Below, piece after piece: positions 20,508 through 33,011 of a stretch of DNA of 64,000 nt; position 1 is the stretch's first letter; every line of letters starts with the position of its first letter. The stretch spans positions 198,905-262,904 of the forward strand of contig WELA01001056.1 in assembly GCA_009602735.1 (NCBI GenBank). Direction: 5' to 3'. This DNA comes from Mesotaenium endlicherianum. Its lineage: Eukaryota; Streptophyta; Zygnematophyceae; Zygnematales; Mesotaeniaceae. The notes under the pieces were generated by a model. That model saw only the letters and a list, made by a program, of their open reading frames with translations. It searched no databases and was not told where the DNA came from. The position numbers were made by a program, and so were the translations under genes.

Positions 20508-21709
20508 AGTCCAGCCGTCATGAGAGCTTCTTTTTCAGCCGGGGAGAGTCTTGCTTTCACTCCTTGCTGGTTTCTTGCATCATAAGTGTCATTGGAGGGT
20601 CTTCCACTCTTCCGGGCAGCCGCGGGGTCCCTTTTAATAACCCCGATTTCCATGGGTGTGGGTCCAGATTCGGATGTGGAAGGGGCTGCGTACACCCGCG
20701 TCGCCGAAACCCGTGAAGATGGAGGCACGAAGTGCTTGAAATCCAAGATATCCACCTTTTGGGCCACTTCAATGATCCTTGAGAAGTCCGTCAAGTCGCG
20801 TAATTCCACTTTTTTTGCCACCTTGGGCTTGAGGCCAAAGATGTAGCGGTCAATCTTCTCCTCGAGAGACGTGTTGGGGATCTCAAAAGTGAGGGCGTGA
20901 AATCTGGATGTATACTCTTGAACGGACGTTGTTTGCTTGAGATGGTGGAGCTTTCCTCGGGCAATCTTCTCCGCATTGATAGGCATGAATTGCTTCTTGA
21001 GGGCCTCACGAAAATCTGCCCATCTTGCATATGATGGTGGGGGCTCTTGGTCGACCATGGGGTGCGCCATAGCTTGATATATAGCCGCTTGATAGTTACG
21101 CCACCATGATGTTGCTGCTCCTCTAAGCAAGGTAACGGCAAAGGGAACGTAGTCCTCCTCGGGTACTTCAAGAAATGCGAGGTAGGTCTCCTCTTGGTAG
21201 AGCCATAAATTCAGGTTGGCACCTTTCCTGGGGTTGAAAGTGTCGGGTTTGCCGGGCTTGATGAGTTTCCTTGCTCTCGTTGGCTCTTGTGGAGGCGCTT
21301 GAGCCGGGGCTGGATTTTGAGCATTGCTCGCAATAGGGGCAACCATGGCAGCCATAGCTTCTCTTGACGCTTGCACGGTTGCTTCATAGGTGGCCAAGCC
21401 CACTTGGTTGTGGACGGTCATTAGGAAGGCTGCCCACTCATTTGCGGGAACTCCTTGTGGTGGGGTCAACTTTGCTATAGCGGCTGCCACGGGATTTGAC
21501 GGTGCTCCTCCTTGTGGTGCTTCTTGTTGTTGCAGATTTCCTTGAGTAGGCTCTCCCATCGACGCTGGAGGAGGGTGTGCTCCTCCTTGTGGTGCTTCTT
21601 GTTGTTGCAGATTTTCTTGAGTGGGCTCTCCCATCGGCGCTGGAGGAGGGTGTCTTGGAGAGGAAGGGCTTCCTTCGAAAGCTTGCTGTTGGTCTTGAGG
21701 ATCGGCCAT
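20429..21709 (-). CDS. gag: Family C gag, intact
   Basis: This 426-residue Gag starts 37 bases after the LTR. The N-terminal 70 residues hold a direct repeat rich in Pro, Gln and Glu ([11 protein letters not shown]... twice). A retrotransposon gag domain follows (about 140-320; [24 protein letters not shown]). At the C-terminus is one CCHC knuckle ([14 protein letters not shown]). It is unrelated in detail to family A Gag. The primer-binding site TGGTATCGGAGC at 21734-21745 precedes it. Confidence 0.93.
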   Translation of the reverse strand: MADPQDQQQAFEGSPSSPRHPPPAPMGEPTQENLQQQEAPQGGAHPPPASMGEPTQGNLQQQEAPQGGAPSNPVAAAIAKLTPPQGVPANEWAAFLMTVHNQVGLATYEATVQASREAMAAMVAPIASNAQNPAPAQAPPQEPTRARKLIKPGKPDTFNPRKGANLNLWLYQEETYLAFLEVPEEDYVPFAVTLLRGAATSWWRNYQAAIYQAMAHPMVDQEPPPSYARWADFREALKKQFMPINAEKIARGKLHHLKQTTSVQEYTSRFHALTFEIPNTSLEEKIDRYIFGLKPKVAKKVELRDLTDFSRIIEVAQKVDILDFKHFVPPSSRVSATRVYAAPSTSESGPTPMEIGVIKRDPAAARKSGRPSNDTYDARNQQGVKARLSPAEKEALMTAGLCFYCKEKGHRALSCPKKLSKNGQRR

Positions 21710-21746
21710 CTTCTTGTGCTACCAAAGTGCCTAGCTCCGATACCAC

Positions 21747-22250
21747 TGTAGTGAAACAGATAGATAAAGTACTTAGTAAAACAGAATACTTTATCTATTC
21801 AAGACAAGGATCTTTGAACACAAGTGGTAGCTTCTTGAAAGAGAGATGGCTTCTTGAAAGTTAATATATTTCTGGATTTTGGCAAGTACAAGAGTGATTC
21901 TGGAATGTCTTTCTATGTTCTAGCTCTTGTTTATATACTTGCTACATAAGTAATTTCTAGGAAGGTGTATGTTGATGTGTTGGCACCCAACACATCCCAA
22001 AACTTGCCACCTCTTTCTAGAATAATGTACACATGTCCTTTTGACCTAAAAATGGCACATTTGACTTTTGCCACGTGGAGTTCTTCTAGGTCTTTCCTCT
22101 AACTTTGATAATGCCTTAGAAGGTTCAAAGGACATGAACCAAGTCACTAGAGTACCTATTCACACTTGAATCCTCACAATACTACTCCAAATATATTTGA
22201 AAACATTAGAATATATGCAAACTAATATATAATAACTCAAATCACTACAC
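21747..22250 (-). repeat. Family C 5' LTR
   Basis: This is a 504-bp LTR with perfect 8-bp terminal inverted repeats TGTAGTGA/TCACTACA. It is followed on the minus strand by the primer-binding site and gag. Its outer end (22250) abuts B2 pol in the middle of the LPFTGKRK region, so C is inserted in B2. A solo LTR of the same family is at 35074-43425 (interrupted). Confidence 0.92.
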
Positions 22251-24291
22251 CGTGAAAGGTAGATTCTCTGTTGACATGAGTAGTTTGTCACCCACATGGA
22301 ATGTCACTTCCCTCCTGTGCTTGTTGGCATACTTATGTTGTTCCTCCTGTGCCTTCCGGATACACGTCTTCGCCATATCCCAAGTCTTGGCCATTTGCTC
22401 CATAAACGCTTGTGTAGTAGGGACTTGAGTCTCCTTGGCCTTCTCCAATAAGATGTTCCATGGGTGATATACTTCTCTCCCATAAATCATAGTGAATGGT
22501 GACTGCTTGGTTGATCCCTGCATGCTGTTGTTATAGGCAAACTCCAATCTTGGCAGCTTCTTGTCCCACTCTGAAGGGTCCTCCATAGTGAAACTCCTGA
22601 GCACCTCTTGCAGAGTTCTGTTGAGCCTATCACTCCGCCCGTCTGTCTGAGGGTGATAGGAAGTGCTCATACTTAGCTTGGTCCCCATCAAAGTAAACAG
22701 TGACCGCCAGAAGTTGCTAGTAAACAGCGGATCCCGGTCTGAAACAATCATCTTCGGCAACCCATGTAGCTTGAAAATATGATCAAAGAATAGCCGTGCC
22801 ACATCTGCTGCCGTAGAAGTCTCCTTCATGGGAATGAAGTGAGCCATGTTGCTGAGTCTATCAGACACAATCCATACTGCATCGTGTCCTTGACTACTCA
22901 CTGGTAAAAATGTGATAAAGTCCATAGCAATCTGCTCCCAAGAGTACTCTGGAATAGGCAGGGGCTGCAATGTACCTCCCTTCTTTTGATTTGGTGTCTT
23001 GTTTCTCTGGCACGCATCGCAACTCCTGATCCACTCCTCGATGTCCTTGTCCATGTTTCTCCTATAGTACTCTCGCTTCAGTACGCTTGCCGTCTTTTCG
23101 CTTCCAAAATGTCCAGCATATAAGCAATCATGATGCTCCGCAAGTAGTAAGTCTCGTAGCTCCTTGATGTCAGGTACCACCACTCTCTTGGAATCACCAT
23201 AATACCATATGTCGTCCTCCTTCTGCATACTTGAGTTGGTGATGACTGAGTCCCATGAATGTAGCAGGTGCATTAGCCAAAAGGCATGACCGTGAACTTG
23301 AATAATCCATAACGTGTCCTGAAAGCAGTCTTCTGAACGTCTCCTTCCGCAATCCGTACCTGGTGATAGCCACTCCTCAAATCGATCTTTGAGAAATACT
23401 TTGCCCCGACAAGCCTGTCAATTAACTCGTCCACTCATGGAAGTGCGTACCTGTTCTTTATGGTGACCTTGTTGAGTGCCTGGTAGTCAACACACATCCT
23501 CATAGTCCCATCCTTCTTCTTCACAAACAAGACTGGCGCTGCAAATGGAGACTCGCTGGGTCGGATGAATCCCTTCTCCAATAACTCTGCCAGCTGCTTC
23601 TTCAACTCGTCCAACTCCGCAAACGATTGACGATAGGCGGGTCTCACTGGTGGCTTGCTCCCTGGTTCCAACTTGATCTTGTGCTCCATAGCTTTCTGTG
23701 GAGGTAATCCTGCAGGTAGCTCCTCAGGAAACACGCACTTGAACTCCTCCAACAGCGCCTTAATTTGGGCAGGCATCTTAGCAGGCTTCTTCTCTTGAGC
23801 AGTTGGGCTCTGCTCCTTCTGAGCAAGGGGATCAGACACCACTACTTGCTCCTCCGGCGATGTAAGTTTGTCCAGGTTGTTAGGATTTACGCTTGCTCCA
23901 TCTGATGACCTGGCCAGGGCCACCGAAACAAGGTACATCTCCTTCACCTGATTCGTCCTGCATAGCTTCTTGACTTGCAGGCTCGACAGAAGACAGTTAC
24001 TTGTGGTCGTATCTACCTCCACCTGTTTCGCTGTCTCCATTCGACCATCACGCCCTTGGAATTTTACTTGTCCTGTGCTCCAGTGCAATTGAGGGTTGGC
24101 TTTTTTGAGCCACGGTCGGTCCAATATCACCTTATGGTGACCCAACTCTGCCTGCTCCATAGCTTCCTTACTCCGGTGCCCCGCTACTTCCACGTGAATA
24201 GCTTCCGTAGGTGCACCACACTTGAGTCTCTGCCCATTCGCCAAAATTGCCTCCTAAAGCTCATAATCCATCCGCACAGGGATTCGCCACT
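22251..24291 (-). pseudogene. Family B pol (B2): protease end, truncated RT, integrase
   Basis: Minus-strand reading runs from the protease tail and connector (24244-23435) into RT ([16 protein letters not shown] then stop, [17 protein letters not shown]) to MPFG. There about 1 kb has been deleted, taking the catalytic YxDD motif and RNase H. It resumes at NSSMQKEDDIW and continues through the integrase (CDACQRNKTPNQ, SMSTSYHPQTDG) to PFT, where C interrupts at 22250. Family B identity is shown by near identity with B1 (10225-11813). The remainder of the integrase, the chromodomain and the 3' LTR are not in the window. The gene cannot encode an active RT. Confidence 0.88.
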
Positions 24292-25010
24292 TGAAATGAA
24301 TCGACTTACCAAATAGGCGATTAACAATTGATGAAGATCTTTATATCAGCAGGTAATCTTTATTGGATTTTCTGATAACGAATTAAACAGCAAAAGACAA
24401 CGTACTAGCAGTTAACAATACTCAGAAGTCAAATGGAAGTAAACTAGCATCAATAATGCAATCAGTAAACTTATACATAAGCAAGGCTAGGAGACAGCGC
24501 ATATCAATGGCTTCTCGCCTTGGATTCAGATCCCTCTCAGTAAGCAGTACAAGAGAGTTGGCCTCGTTTCCGAATGCCGAACTCGAGAGCAATATCTAGC
24601 ATATGTACATGGAATAAGTTTACTGTTCAACGGCCAGTGCGATGGCACCGCCTACCCGGGAGATAACCACGTTGGTAGGAGCTCGATTAACCAAATCCAC
24701 CGCCATCTCCCATCATCCCGAATCGCCATCTATCCTAAGGATGTCATCTGGCCATTCATCTAGCACACCACACTTAGATGCCTATGTAGGCAGTTTGCTG
24801 CTACCGACTACGGAAGCCAGCTGCCTGTCAAAGAATGTGTCAGCAAGCTGACCTAAGTTGACTTCAGCCTGCTGCCCACGACTGAGTCATTAAGCTCATT
24901 ATATAATAAAGTATAGCAGACTCAATATTAACTAAAGTTCAGCAGGCTGAACTTATTTAAGTATAATATTTAACTGAATATTATATCAACCAATGTACTG
25001 ATTCATTACA
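24292..25010 (-). repeat. Family A LTR, 3' LTR of A2
   Basis: This LTR has 719 bp, TG...CA, with the polypurine tract (25011-25025) directly upstream in element sense. It is diverged from the A1 LTRs by scattered substitutions but keeps the U3 palindromes. Confidence 0.93.
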
Positions 25011-25046
25011 ATCCCTCCAACTTATCATGTTATCGCCTCGGCAACA
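25011..25046 (-). promoter_or_regulatory. 3' polypurine tract with decayed hairpin, A2
   Basis: The minus strand has CGGCAACA-loop-TGTTATCG type arms (25028-25046): the A1 hairpin with two altered pairs, one a wobble and one a mismatch. It is followed by ATAAGTTGGAGGGAT against the LTR. Confidence 0.65.
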
Positions 25047-25095
25047 CTAACACTAGTAACAGCGTGCTGTCCTTTCCGTCCCCAGCCTACTGCCA

Positions 25096-26640
25096 TTAGG
25101 AGGGAGATGTCCCTGAGGCCCAATACTCAGGGGAGCCAGACCTCCTCCTGTCTTGGGGTCTCCTGAAGCCTGGGGGATCCGCGTAGGGGCCCCGCGGAGA
25201 ACGCAGTAACTGGGTTGTTTCCTCCTGCACAGTCTGAAACTGAAGGGAGGCAGCCTTCTCCTGGGCAGTCCTCAAAACTGACAGGTACATATACCGGCAT
25301 CCCAGAAGGATGTTGCATGACAAGAGCCAAGGGCACATGCCCTCTTTGCGAGGGAGATGCTGCCAGGCCTCTGACTATCTCCCGAGCAGCCCTCCTGTCT
25401 GCCCTGTCTGACTGGGTCTCCGTGCCTGCAGATGGGCTCTGTCCTCTGGCAGTTCCCAGCCAAGTGGTGTCCTCCTCTTTAGCGAGCTGTTGCAAGGCCA
25501 TCCAAGTCTTCTCCATTACAGGGGATGTGGCAAGTCAGCTGCTCTAGCTCTTCCCGAAAAAAAGGGTACCCCACTGACCTTCCCCTTTTGGGTGCCAGTG
25601 GAGGCTGTTGAGTCCGGACCGCATATAGGTCCTTTTCTCCCTGCTTGCTTGCCCATTTGGCATAAGCATGCTTCCCTTCAAAGAATGACTCACGGGCCCT
25701 GCTCCTGTCCTCCTGCATTTCTTGGCTCATGCAGTCTCTTACTCCATCCTGTCTCGGGTCCCAAACTGCAATGTGAGGAGGCAACAGTATGTTCCCCTGT
25801 AGGTCTGTTAGGAAATCCTTATCCTTTGCCTTCTCATTCTGCTGGTCCCTCATGTTGATGGTCATCCACCGCCAATCGATGGGCTTCTGGAAAAAGGCAG
25901 GGTCTGTCCTTTTCAGGGTGCACGGGTACCAGTGCCCTGCAAAGTCCAACTGACTAGTTTCCCTTGCCAAGAACTCCCAGCTTCTCCTCTCCACCTCATT
26001 ACATGGCCTTGAACCGATTATGGGGTGTAGAGTCCTTAAAGCTGTCCGCATCCATAGGGATCATCCTGATGACCCTATCCTTTCCCCAGATACCTGGGAT
26101 CGATACAGCTCCTGTCTCATTCACTTGGGCCATTGCCTTGGCCTCTCTGACTGTATACTCTACCATCCTGGCATAATCGTGGTAGAGGAGTAGCCCTGTG
26201 CTGACCTCGATATACTTGTCAAAGTGTTGGGATGTCTCCCCTTCCCTCTGCAGGATGTCCTGCTGTGCCTCACTGCGACTTCTCTGGGCGTACTTGAAGG
26301 CCTCCTCCAGTAGATCAAAGCCCTTTCCCACTACTGTGTAGCGGTAGGTGCTGATTCTCCTCTGTTGTTCTTCTTCAGCCTGCTGCTTCCGCCTCTCCTC
26401 GGCTTGCCTCTCCTCTTCCGCCTTCTTGGCCTCCTCTGCAGCTTTTCTGTCCAGTTCTTCCTACCTCAACCTGGCTTGCTCCTCCTCCTCCTTCTTCTTC
26501 TGTGCCTCCCGCTGTTGTTGGAGTCGTTGTGATTCCCGAGCGGAGATGGAGGACGATTCGATGTCGCCACGGAATTGCAAGTACTGCATGTGCCTCTTCC
26601 GCTCTTCTCTTCCTCTTAAGTTCCGACTTTTGGATCATCC
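25096..26640 (-). pseudogene. Family A ORF3 (copy A2), frameshifted
   Basis: This is the counterpart of A1 ORF3 in three or more frames. The charged coiled-coil part (about 26630-26350) has at least one stop. A long conserved block at 26331-25999 has YRYTVVG just upstream, YIEVSTGLLLYHDYARMV, IPGIWGKDRVIRM and DSFKD. After a frame change, 26051-25479 gives ERRSWEFLARE, DWRWMTI, ILPPHIAVWDPR and KRGRSVGY. The tail has MQHPSGMPVYV, LLRSPRGP and FRRPQDRR. Sequence similarity to A1 extends along the whole ORF although the nucleotide sequence is well diverged, which suggests past selection on the protein. Confidence 0.8.
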
Positions 26641-26862
26641 TGCTCAATCATAAACATAATGCAGTCAGTGGAGTCATGATACTTTGCCGCTACTGAGCGC
26701 CCGTGGTTAAGAAGAACGTGATAGGGATAGTCCTTAGTGTGTAGTACCTTGTGTGAGTGAGTAAAAAAGAGAACTGAGTTAGAGAGAAAAATTGAGTATG
26801 AGCGCAGGTTGAGTGTGTAGAGTGGTTACAAAAATTTGCCTGGCTGATCTCGAAACGGAAGA

Positions 26863-26972
26863 CACTCCCTCCAACTTAATTTTAAGGTGGGATGCCTGTC
26901 ACAACTGTCACTATCTGTCACTAATTGTCACATTCGCCTCCGACTTATATGGAGACAGGACCTCCTGTCACC
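26863..26972 (-). promoter_or_regulatory. Internal polypurine tracts with hairpin between pol and ORF3, A2
   Basis: Two copies of the purine motif are present in minus sense: ATTAAGTTGGAGGGAGT (26863-26879) and ATAAGTCGGAGGCG (26935-26948). The second follows a hairpin with GACAGGA/TCCTGTC arms (26951-26972), matching the A1 internal hairpin at 4391-4412. The pol stop is about 25 bases further upstream in element sense. Confidence 0.6.
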
Positions 26973-26996
26973 TGTCCATGGCCACTGAAATGACAG

Positions 26997-29900
26997 TTAG
27001 GGAGGGGTGCCAGCCGCCCGAAGGTGGAACCGTTTCAACGCCCCTTTGGCATTGGTCAGCTGGTCTTTAAATTCCCAAGTGTCTCCAGAGGCGTCGTAAC
27101 CCTTCCATCTGACCAGATACTTCATGACATATTTAGATGAGCGACAAACAGAGCGAGCGTCTAAAATCTCCTTGACCTCATATTCCTCAGGGTCACCATC
27201 CCGGACAGCGAGGACCGGTCTCGATTGGACAGGTAACCGACCTGTGAACAGTGTGTCACCTTTGATGTATGGTTCCAGGAAGGAGATATTAAAGACCAGG
27301 TGGCCCTTATATTCTGCTGACATGTTCGGTTTGTAAGCATTCTGACCGACACGGCGCACCACCGAACATGGACCAACCCAGACAGGACCAAGCTTTTTCT
27401 TGACCACACCAGGTAGGTATAGGTGCTGAGAATGCAGTTTGACCAAATCGCCCTTAGTAAATATCAGTTCACGACGGTGCTGATTAGCGTATTTTTGTTG
27501 GTTTGTCTGGGCTTTGTGCAGGTTCTGTTGGACTTCTGACAGGGTGTCAGCAAACTCCTGTGTTAACTGGAGGAAGACCGGATTGTCAATCCCTTCAGGG
27601 GAGTTAAAGACTCCCCCAGTACATCTAAAGGAGACTTAGGGACTCTACCCAGGCTGAGTTCAAAAGGAGTCTTGCCCGTTGACGCGTGCACCGCACTGTT
27701 GACCGCAAACTGGATTTGAGGTAACAGGTCACCCCAATTATCTTGTTTTTGGTTAATACATGCTCTCAGTACCTCTTGCAGAACTCGGTTAGTTCTTTCA
27801 ATCTGCCCATCAGTCTGAGGGTGGTTTGCTGTGCTGAGCAGTTGTTTGACTCCCATTAACCCCATTAAAGCTCTCCAGAACTTAGAGGTAAATTTCGAGT
27901 CTCTGTCTGAGATGATATTAGAGGGTAGCCCATGTTGGCATCCTACATGGTTGTAGAATTGTCTCACTGTTTCGAGTGCAGTTACTTTGACAGTTGTGGG
28001 GATAAAGATGACAATTTTTGTCAGTTTATCCACTACTACCAGTATCGAATCATGCCCATTGGCAGTTCTTGGTAGTGTTACCACCCAGTCCATGGATATT
28101 GTTTCCCAGCGGCCAGCTGGGATGGGCAGCGATTGTAAGAGGCCCCCCGGTGGTGTGTGCCTAGACTTATTCCATTGGCACTGGTCACAAGATTTAACAT
28201 ATTTCAAGACCTCTCGAGGTAATCCCTCCCAATGATAATGTTTTGCCAGTTTGCCAACAGTTTTGGCCTGCCCCAAATACCCACCCAGTAAACTGTCATA
28301 AGCTTGACTCACTAAAAGGGACCTTATTTCCAAGTTATTAGGAATGACCAGCTTGAGCCTGCCTGAAGTGGTTTCAGTTACCCACACCCCACCCTTAAGT
28401 CTATACCCGAGAGCAGTAGCAGGACACACACCATCAGTGGGGCTGGGCTCAAATGTTGGGTCAGAAAGGTAGGCTTTCCTAAGTTGTTCAAGGAAGGACT
28501 TTTTCACCTTTAGTGAAGTGAGTGCACACAGGACTTTATCTACAGCATGCTGACTAAAGTTCCTTCATTGCAAGTCAGGTCTTCTAGAGAGTGCATCAGC
28601 AGGATTCAACTTTCCTGGTTTGTAGTCGATCTGGACTTGAAACTGCTGCAGCATCTGGCTCCAGCGGTTCTCCCTCCTCGACAGCTTGAACTTCTTCTGA
28701 AAGTGAGTCAGAGCTAGATGATCTGTAATCACCTTATACGCTTTTCCATGTAAGTATGCTCTCCACTGTTTGAGCACATGAATGTTTGCTAGCAGCTCTT
28801 TATCATGCACAGAGTAATTAATCTCAGCCGGATTAAATTTCATAGACTCATACAACACAGGATGCCACTCCTGCTTTACCGTACCATCCTTTGTGGTTTT
28901 GTCAGCAGGCTGCAACAAAATAGCACCCATGGCAAAGTCAGAGGCATCAGTAACCACCTGCACAGGGCTGCTGGGGTCATACACAGCTAGCACTGGGGCA
29001 AAACAAAGAGCATCTTTAAGGGTCAAGAAGGCAGCCTGCTGCTCTTCCCCCCATACATACCCGATGTCTTTCTTGGTAAGGTCAATCAATTTACTGGCCT
29101 TCATAGAATAATTCTCCATAAATCTTCGATAGTAGTTAGCCAAACCAGGGAAGGATCTAACTTTGGAGACGGGTTGTGGTGCAGGCCAATCCCTTATGGT
29201 CTGGACCTTCTTAACATCCACACTGATGCCCTCTTTGTTGACAACATGGCCTAGAAATTCAATACTTTCTTTGAAGAAATCACACTTGCTCATTTTAGCA
29301 TACAACTGGTTCCTTCTCAGAGTGTCCATGACTGTTTTTAAGTGTTCAGCATGCTGAGCTTCATTCTTAGAGAAAATTAAAATATCATCCAGGAAGACTT
29401 GCACAAACTTATCCAAGTTAGGTCTGAAAATGTCATTTATAACACCCATGAAGGTTGCAGGAGCATTGGTCAGTCCGAATGGCATCACGTTGAACTCACA
29501 GTGTCCATAACGTGTGCGAAAGGCAGTCTTGTGTTCATCCCCCTCAGCAATTTTGATTTGATGATAACCACTCTTAAGATCTATCTTACTGAACACTTTA
29601 GCACCAGACAGGGTATCAAGCAAGTCCTCGATTCTGGGTAAAGCATACTTGTTCTTTATTGTAATTCTGTCAAGAGCTCTGTAATCAACACACATCCGCA
29701 TACTCCCATCCTTTTTCTTAACAAAGAGGATGGGTGCACCATAAGGTGATTTACTGGAGGAAATGTAACCATTTTTCTCAAGCTTTGCAATCTGTGTTTT
29801 CAACTCTGCGCTCTCCACATGCGACAAGCCATAAGTGCGTTGCCAGGGTGGCTGACGCCCAAGTAATAAGAATCCTGTGATCCACTTCCCTCTTAGGAGG

Positions 29901-30804
29901 TAATCCTGGAGGCATATTGAAAACATCAGTGTACTGAGCAACAATTTTTGCAGCAGTGGGGTGCTCCGGAGGGCTTACCTTTTTCTCAACCACTTCTTCA
30001 GATTGAGGAGTTACCTCTCTTAGCAGTAGACAGCACATGCTGTCTTCCTTCTGGTTCCAGCTGTCGATGAACTCCATTGCATTCAGCAATTTGCATCCTC
30101 CCGGAAGCCTCTCCATTTCCTTCATTTGCCATCCATACAGGATAAGAGGAAGAGCACTGGTGGGTGCCAAGTTAGTCTGCCCATCACTGGCTCCTCTCAC
30201 TTTAACTGTACCTCTACCCACTTCAGCTTGATGTCTATTAAGCCAGGACCTGCCTAGCACGAGATCATAGAAGCCAGTGTTGAGTACCTCAAATGTAAGC
30301 GTTTCTGTTAGAATTGCAATGCCAGAACCTAACTGGACCTCAATAGGCTTGGTTATAACTCCTCCCGGGATACTTGAGGCATCTCCAAGGAATATTTTTC
30401 TATTCCCTTGGGTGACAGTAGGCAGCCTTAGCCGCTTAACTAAGTCCTTGTGGATGAAAGTATGTGACGCCCCTCCGTCAACAAATGCCCTCACCTTCCT
30501 ACCTGCAATCATGCAATGCAGTAGGATAGGGGGGACTGTCTTTTCCTGACTTTCGCATTGNACATTGTTCTCCTGACTTAGCAAAGAAATGTTGGACATC
30601 AGATGGAACAAGATCATCCAGAGTGTGCACTCTCTGGAGATCTATATTGCTGATGGTCTCCTTTATTTGGTTGTCAGGCATGCATAGTGAATCCAGTTCA
30701 GCAGGACCCATAATACCTGCTACGAGGGCAGCTAGTGACGACTCACTATCTCTAGCATCCTCACAGTCAGTAGACTGGATTACTGACTGTTGCTGTCTTT
30801 TAAA
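26997..30804 (-). pseudogene. Family A pol (copy A2), frameshifted
   Basis: All domains are present in broken frames. Protease is at 30617-29778, with the active site reading VDGGAS (30468-30479; Gly in place of the usual Ser/Thr). RT and RNase H are at 29944-28565 ([14 protein letters not shown] at 29384-29395, [13 protein letters not shown]). Integrase is at 28507-27563 ([31 protein letters not shown]) and chromodomain at 27446-26997 ([14 protein letters not shown]). Several single-base indels and a stop after ALSRRPDLQ separate these parts. A single N at 30561 marks an assembly join inside the protease linker. Confidence 0.88.
30763..30804 (-). promoter_or_regulatory. -1 ribosomal frameshift signal, family A (copy A2)
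   Basis: This is identical in layout to 130-171: heptamer T TTA AAA at 30798-30804, 7-nt spacer, 10-bp stem 30781-30790 with 30763-30772. The gag stop is at 30780-30782. The stem is fully conserved although the surrounding gag and pol have diverged. Confidence 0.8.
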
Positions 30805-32258
30805 GGCTGGTCTTTTCTCTCGACTTTTGGGAGGTGCTTGTCTGAACACTGCTCTCTGAAGTGACCTGGCTGCTGGCAATGGAAGCAAATCGATTCTGCT
30901 GAGGCTGGTCTCGGCTTAGTCCTACCACCACCTCTTCCATAGCCGCCTCGAGAGAAACCACCTCTCCCCCTAGACTGCATAGCATTGTACTCATACCCAT
31001 ATTCATCACCCTGATCATCCTCAGCCTGGTCTCCTTCGATTGCATTGTAGGAACTGTGGGGCTTTTTGACGACCTTAGACACCAAAGCATTACTCTGGCG
31101 CTTGTCATTGAACTGCTGCTGATCCCAGGCATCAGCATCCTGTATCAAGTCAGCCAGTTTTTCATACTTCTTTTCAGCAAAATGACCAGAGATTTCGGAT
31201 TTCAAGCCATACCTGAAGTATGCTATCCTTTACCGCTCTGGCAAGTCTGGCTGCTTCATCATGTTCTCCTGGAACTTTTGAGCAAACTCAGCAACTGAAG
31301 TGGTCTGCTTCAGTGTTAAGGAGATCATCGCATAGATAGCTTTCTCCTGCTGGTTATTCACATCAAACTTCTCATGCAGTTTCTCGACGAACTCTACCCA
31401 AGTAGGGTCACCGAGTTGTTGAGCTTTACGCTCTCCTTTCCAGTACAACCACCAGTCTGCTGCACTGCCTTTCAGTAGAGCAACGGTGTGCCTGAACCTC
31501 CCGTGATCTTGCAATTCTGGGTAGTTCTCCAGCCACTGCTCAACATCAGCGAGAAACTTGATCAGGTAATACTTTTTGTTACCCTCAGGATCATAATCCT
31601 GGGGAGGTTTCGGCTTGGGCTTACTAGGCCCTCTGCCACCACCACCCGTGGTTTGAGAACCCAATTGGTCTCGATCTCGCAATAGAGAGATGATGATTCT
31701 TTTGTCCTCCTGTTGGGACTGATACATGCTCGCCATTTGCGATTGCATTTGCACGAACAATGCTCCCAAATCCACATTCTGAGGTGGGAGTCTAGCAAAT
31801 GCAGCAATAGCAACAGCATCAACTCGCTGAGTAGTGTCCTCAACAGCCCCTCTCGCTCCTGCAGCAGCAATTTCTGCCGCATTCAGCCGGTCACAACTTT
31901 GACCTAGGGGCACATTGAGTTGTACAGCAGGAGGTGGGTTCAAAACATTGGCCTTTGATGCCATAAGTTCTTTGACAGTGCGGTCGTCCACTGGCTGTCC
32001 CTCCCTCCTTTCTGTATCTTCAGCAGCCTTTGCTAATCGTTCAACTTCTAATCTGGCTCTCTCCTCCTCAGCCCGCTGTGCTGCAACTGCGGCAATAGCA
32101 GCTGCCTCATCTGCAGTCTCTCTAGCTGCAGTATCTGCCACTGCTTCAGAATAGATACGAGTTCCCGCTACATGGCTTTCAGCCTGATTTTTGACATTCT
32201 CGTTGTCCTGGTTCTCCATGTCTTGGGAGTTGCAAGTTTGAGACCTTGTCCTTACCAT
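30780..32258 (-). pseudogene. gag: Family A gag (copy A2), one nonsense codon
   Basis: Same domain layout and length as the A0 Gag. A TAA at 31230-31232 replaces the Tyr codon of the RYRIAYF motif, splitting it into a 342-residue part and a C-terminal part with the Gly/Arg tract and a CCHC knuckle (CFHCQQPGHFREQC). Otherwise the frame is open, so the nonsense change is recent relative to the divergence from A0/A1. The primer-binding site (32280-32291) reads TGGTATCGAAGC, one change from the other copies. Confidence 0.9.
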
Positions 32259-32292
32259 ACAAAGAAGAGTGTGATAATTGCTTCGATACCAC

Positions 32293-33011
32293 TGAAATGA
32301 ATCGACTTACCAAATAGGCGATTAACAATTGATGAAGATCTTTATATCAGCAAGTAATCTTTATTGGATTTTCTGATAACGGATTAAACAGCAAAAGACA
32401 ACGTACTAGCAGTTGACAATACTCGGAAGTCAAATGGAAGTAAACTAGCATCAATAATGCAATCAGTAGACTCACACATAAGCAAGGCTAGGAGACAGTG
32501 CATATCAATGGCTTTCTGCCTTGGATTCAGATCTCTCTCAGTAAGCTGTACAAGAGAGTTGGCCTCGTTTTCAAATGCCCAACTCGAGAGCAATACCTAG
32601 CATATGTACATGGAATGAGTTTACTGTTCAACGGCTAGTGCGATGGCACCGCCTACCCGGGAGTTAACCACGTTGGTAGGAGCTCGGTTAACCAAATCCA
32701 CCGCCATCTCCCATCATCCCGAATCGCCATCCATCCTAAGGATGTCATCTGGTCATTCATCTAGCACACCACATTTAGATGCATATCTAGGCAGTTCGTT
32801 GCTATCGACTACGGAAGCCAGCTGGCTGTCAAAGAATGTGTCAGCAAGCTGACCTAAGTAGACTTCAGCCTGCTGCTTTCGGCTGAGTCATTAAGCTGAT
32901 TATTTAATAAAGTCCAGCAGACTCAATATTAACTAAAGTTCAGCAGGCTGAACTTATTTAAGTATAATATTTAAATGAATATTATATCAACCAATATACT
33001 GATTCATGTCA
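32293..33011 (-). repeat. Family A LTR, 5' LTR of A2
   Basis: This LTR has 719 bp. Its outer end reads GATTCATGTCA on the plus strand instead of GATTCATTACA, two substitutions that keep the CA dinucleotide. The target duplication CCACT follows directly. Confidence 0.92.

Larger units (their letters stand above)
24292..33011 (-). mobile_element. Complete family A element A2, inserted in B2
   Basis: This is an 8720-bp element: 5' LTR 32293-33011, gag, pol, internal polypurine tracts, ORF3, 3' LTR 24292-25010. It is flanked by a perfect 5-bp target duplication CCACT (24287-24291 and 33012-33016). Both flanks are B2 protease sequence that reads on across the insertion. Gag, pol and ORF3 carry stops and frameshifts, so it is older than A1. 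Confidence 0.95.
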
